NCBI RefSeq assembly: GCF_030150205.1
Contig: NZ_JASLGT010000008.1
Span: 310,001 to 374,000 of the forward strand
Reading direction: 5' to 3'
DNA length: 64,000 bases
Source: Niabella sp.
GTDB lineage: Bacteria > Bacteroidota > Bacteroidia > Chitinophagales > Chitinophagaceae
Shown: piece after piece, positions 62,501 through 64,000 of the stretch
Numbering within the stretch: position 1 is the first letter of the stretch
How the letters are laid out: the number at the start of each line of letters is the position of its first letter
Notes under the pieces: model-generated
Databases searched by the model: none
The model's input: the letters and a program-made list of their open reading frames with translations, nothing else
Told to the model about the DNA's origin: nothing
Position numbers and translations under genes: made by a program

Positions 62501-64000
62501 TTATAGGTTCAGGGTTAAGCCCAATGTTACTGTTTTAGCCAGTGGGTAGGCCTGCCCGTTTGTACTGTTCATTTCAGGATCCCACATCTTAAATTTGGAA
62601 AAAGTAAGCAGGTTGGTGCCCAGGAAGTAGACACGCATTGTTTTTATGCCCATCCTGTTGGTGAAAACCTTGGGGAAGGTATACCCGGCGTCCACCGTTT
62701 TTACCCGCATATAAGAACTTTCACGCAACCAGTAAGTAGAGGCACGGTAGTTGTTGGCGCTGCCGCCATAACTCAGCCGGGGATAAGCGGCCTCCGGGTC
62801 TTCATTCTCACCCAGGATCCAACGGTTCGATGATGCCACATCGGTGAGGATATTGCCCCAGTCGCCCTGGCTAAACGGATACACCGTAAAACCATTGATG
62901 AAGAACGAGGATTTACCGGCTCCCTGGAACAGGATGCTGGCATCGAAGCCTTTCCAGTTTGCAGACAAACCAAAACCGTACACAAGGTTCGGGTAGCGGG
63001 TGGCGCCTACAGCCACAATATCATTGTCGTCGATGGTACCATCACCATTAATGTCTTTGTATTTAATATCGCCGGGGGCCACCCTTCCAAAATTCTGTGT
63101 GGGGCTGTTGCGGATATCATCATAATCTTTAAAAAGCCCCAGGGCCACCAGCCCCTTGTTCTGGTTTACCCGGAAGCCGGCCCGGGTGGTATAAGGGTAA
63201 TTGCTATATTGCTCATCCGCTTCCAGTATCTGATTCTTGCTGTAGGTCATGGTGCCGCGCACGGTAAGGTTCAGCTTATTGAGCTGCTGGGAAAATTTCA
63301 CCTGTCCGTCAAATCCTTTCGATAAGGTAGAACCAACATTGGCGCGGGGATCCTGGCCGCGCAGCCCCACGATGTCCGGGATGTATTGCCGTTCCATATA
63401 GATACCATCCCGCTGCTCATGAAAATAATCAAGGGCACCGCTGAACTTATCGCCAAAAAAAGAAAAGTCAAGCCCAACATCATGTTTTGTAGATACCTCC
63501 CAGGTGATGGTATTGGAAGCGATCCTTGAATAGGTGAGCCCGTCGTAAGCATTTTTACTTTCGAGATCGCCCCAGTTATAGCCTCCGGCAGAATCAAACG
63601 AGGCTAGGTAGGGAAAGCGGATGGGCTGATTATCACTGCCGCTGATATAGTCGTTCCCTACTCTTCCGTACGAATAGCGGATCTTGAACATATCCATCCA
63701 TTTCAGGTGCTGCTGTATAAATTTTTCTTCGGCAATGTTCCAGGCGCCGGACACAGCGGGAAACAGCCCGAATTGATGCCCGGTGGCAAAGTTTTCGGAA
63801 CCATTGTAACCGAAGTTGATGTCAAAGAAGTAGCGCGACTGGTAGCCATAGGTAAACCGGCCGGCCACGCGCTGGTTGCGGCGCTCGATCCCCTGCATAA
63901 TGTCGGTACCATAATTGGAGGTATTCACCTTTTTCTCCTGGGTATACTGCAGGATCCCGCCCAATGTGTGGCTTTGAATGGTTTTGCTGTAATGCAGCTC
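62501..64000 (-). CDS. SusC/RagA-family TonB-dependent transporter, C-terminal part
   Basis: The frame is open on the minus strand through the window end, so this is the last 499 residues of a larger protein whose plug and signal peptide lie outside. Barrel features: RFTYGYQSRYFFDINFGYNGS, AVSGAWNIAEEKFI, KIRYSYGRVGNDYI, DIKYKDINGDGTIDDNDIV, MRVKTVDAGYTFP and a final TLGLTLNL. Partner of the SusD gene that follows it. Confidence 0.93.
   Translation of the reverse strand, partial: ELHYSKTIQSHTLGGILQYTQEKKVNTSNYGTDIMQGIERRNQRVAGRFTYGYQSRYFFDINFGYNGSENFATGHQFGLFPAVSGAWNIAEEKFIQQHLKWMDMFKIRYSYGRVGNDYISGSDNQPIRFPYLASFDSAGGYNWGDLESKNAYDGLTYSRIASNTITWEVSTKHDVGLDFSFFGDKFSGALDYFHEQRDGIYMERQYIPDIVGLRGQDPRANVGSTLSKGFDGQVKFSQQLNKLNLTVRGTMTYSKNQILEADEQYSNYPYTTRAGFRVNQNKGLVALGLFKDYDDIRNSPTQNFGRVAPGDIKYKDINGDGTIDDNDIVAVGATRYPNLVYGFGLSANWKGFDASILFQGAGKSSFFINGFTVYPFSQGDWGNILTDVASSNRWILGENEDPEAAYPRLSYGGSANNYRASTYWLRESSYMRVKTVDAGYTFPKVFTNRMGIKTMRVYFLGTNLLTFSKFKMWDPEMNSTNGQAYPLAKTVTLGLTLNL

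Overview
The window looks like chromosomal DNA of a Bacteroidota bacterium, most likely of the family Chitinophagaceae (Niabella- or Chitinophaga-like; the genus is an inference). The evidence is three SusC/SusD outer-membrane glycan-uptake pairs (one cut by the window end), lipoproteins with Bacteroidota-type lipoboxes, Tat-exported Gfo/Idh/MocA dehydrogenases, a XylR-type AraC regulator, a propeller-type two-component system, a TPR-membrane-HTH regulator, and a TTTG-N21-TAnnTTTG promoter. Almost no Shine-Dalgarno sequences are visible, as is usual in this phylum.

Region 1 (58-31363) is a large polysaccharide utilisation locus, nearly all on the minus strand and apparently read from about 29.7 kb down to 2.4 kb. 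It holds two SusC/SusD pairs, a BNR_4-type propeller protein that may be a lyase, a secreted beta-helix protein, three dehydrogenases of the Gfo/Idh/MocA fold, three serine esterases or hydrolases, a PQQ sugar dehydrogenase fused to cytochrome c, a berberine-bridge-type flavoprotein without either covalent-FAD residue, and amino-sugar catabolism (GH20 hexosaminidase, NagA, a NagB-like deaminase, a NagP/FucP-type permease). A XylR-type regulator lies beside it. The target is probably an amino-sugar-containing, possibly acylated glycan; the exact substrate cannot be read from the sequence. A GNAT acetyltransferase relic with its middle deleted sits at the low-coordinate edge.

Region 2 (31364-45411) is an envelope region. 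It has an acyltransferase and a small outer-membrane barrel bracketed by inverted low-complexity repeat tracts, a PAP2 phosphatase overlapping an EptA-type phosphoethanolamine transferase (likely lipid A remodelling), a TPR/HTH regulator, and three paralogous secreted beta-helix proteins. The three share an unusual C-terminal module in which an FN3-like domain is interrupted by a hydrophobic hairpin ending in a lipobox-like cysteine. This is the most novel-looking architecture in the window.

Region 3 (45420-50952) is a small detoxification or redox cluster: AraC regulator, SDR, hexapeptide acetyltransferase, cupins, a double carboxymuconolactone-decarboxylase/ABM fusion and an aldo/keto reductase. 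Region 4 (51171-64000) is a second utilisation locus, probably for pectin or arabinan (GH105, GH43 with a discoidin-like domain, DUF1735 lipoprotein, SusD, partial SusC), facing a propeller histidine kinase and a separate response regulator. That regulator pair is flanked by inverted copies of a palindrome-rich repeat; one copy contains the deleted remains of an IS200/RAYT-like transposase.
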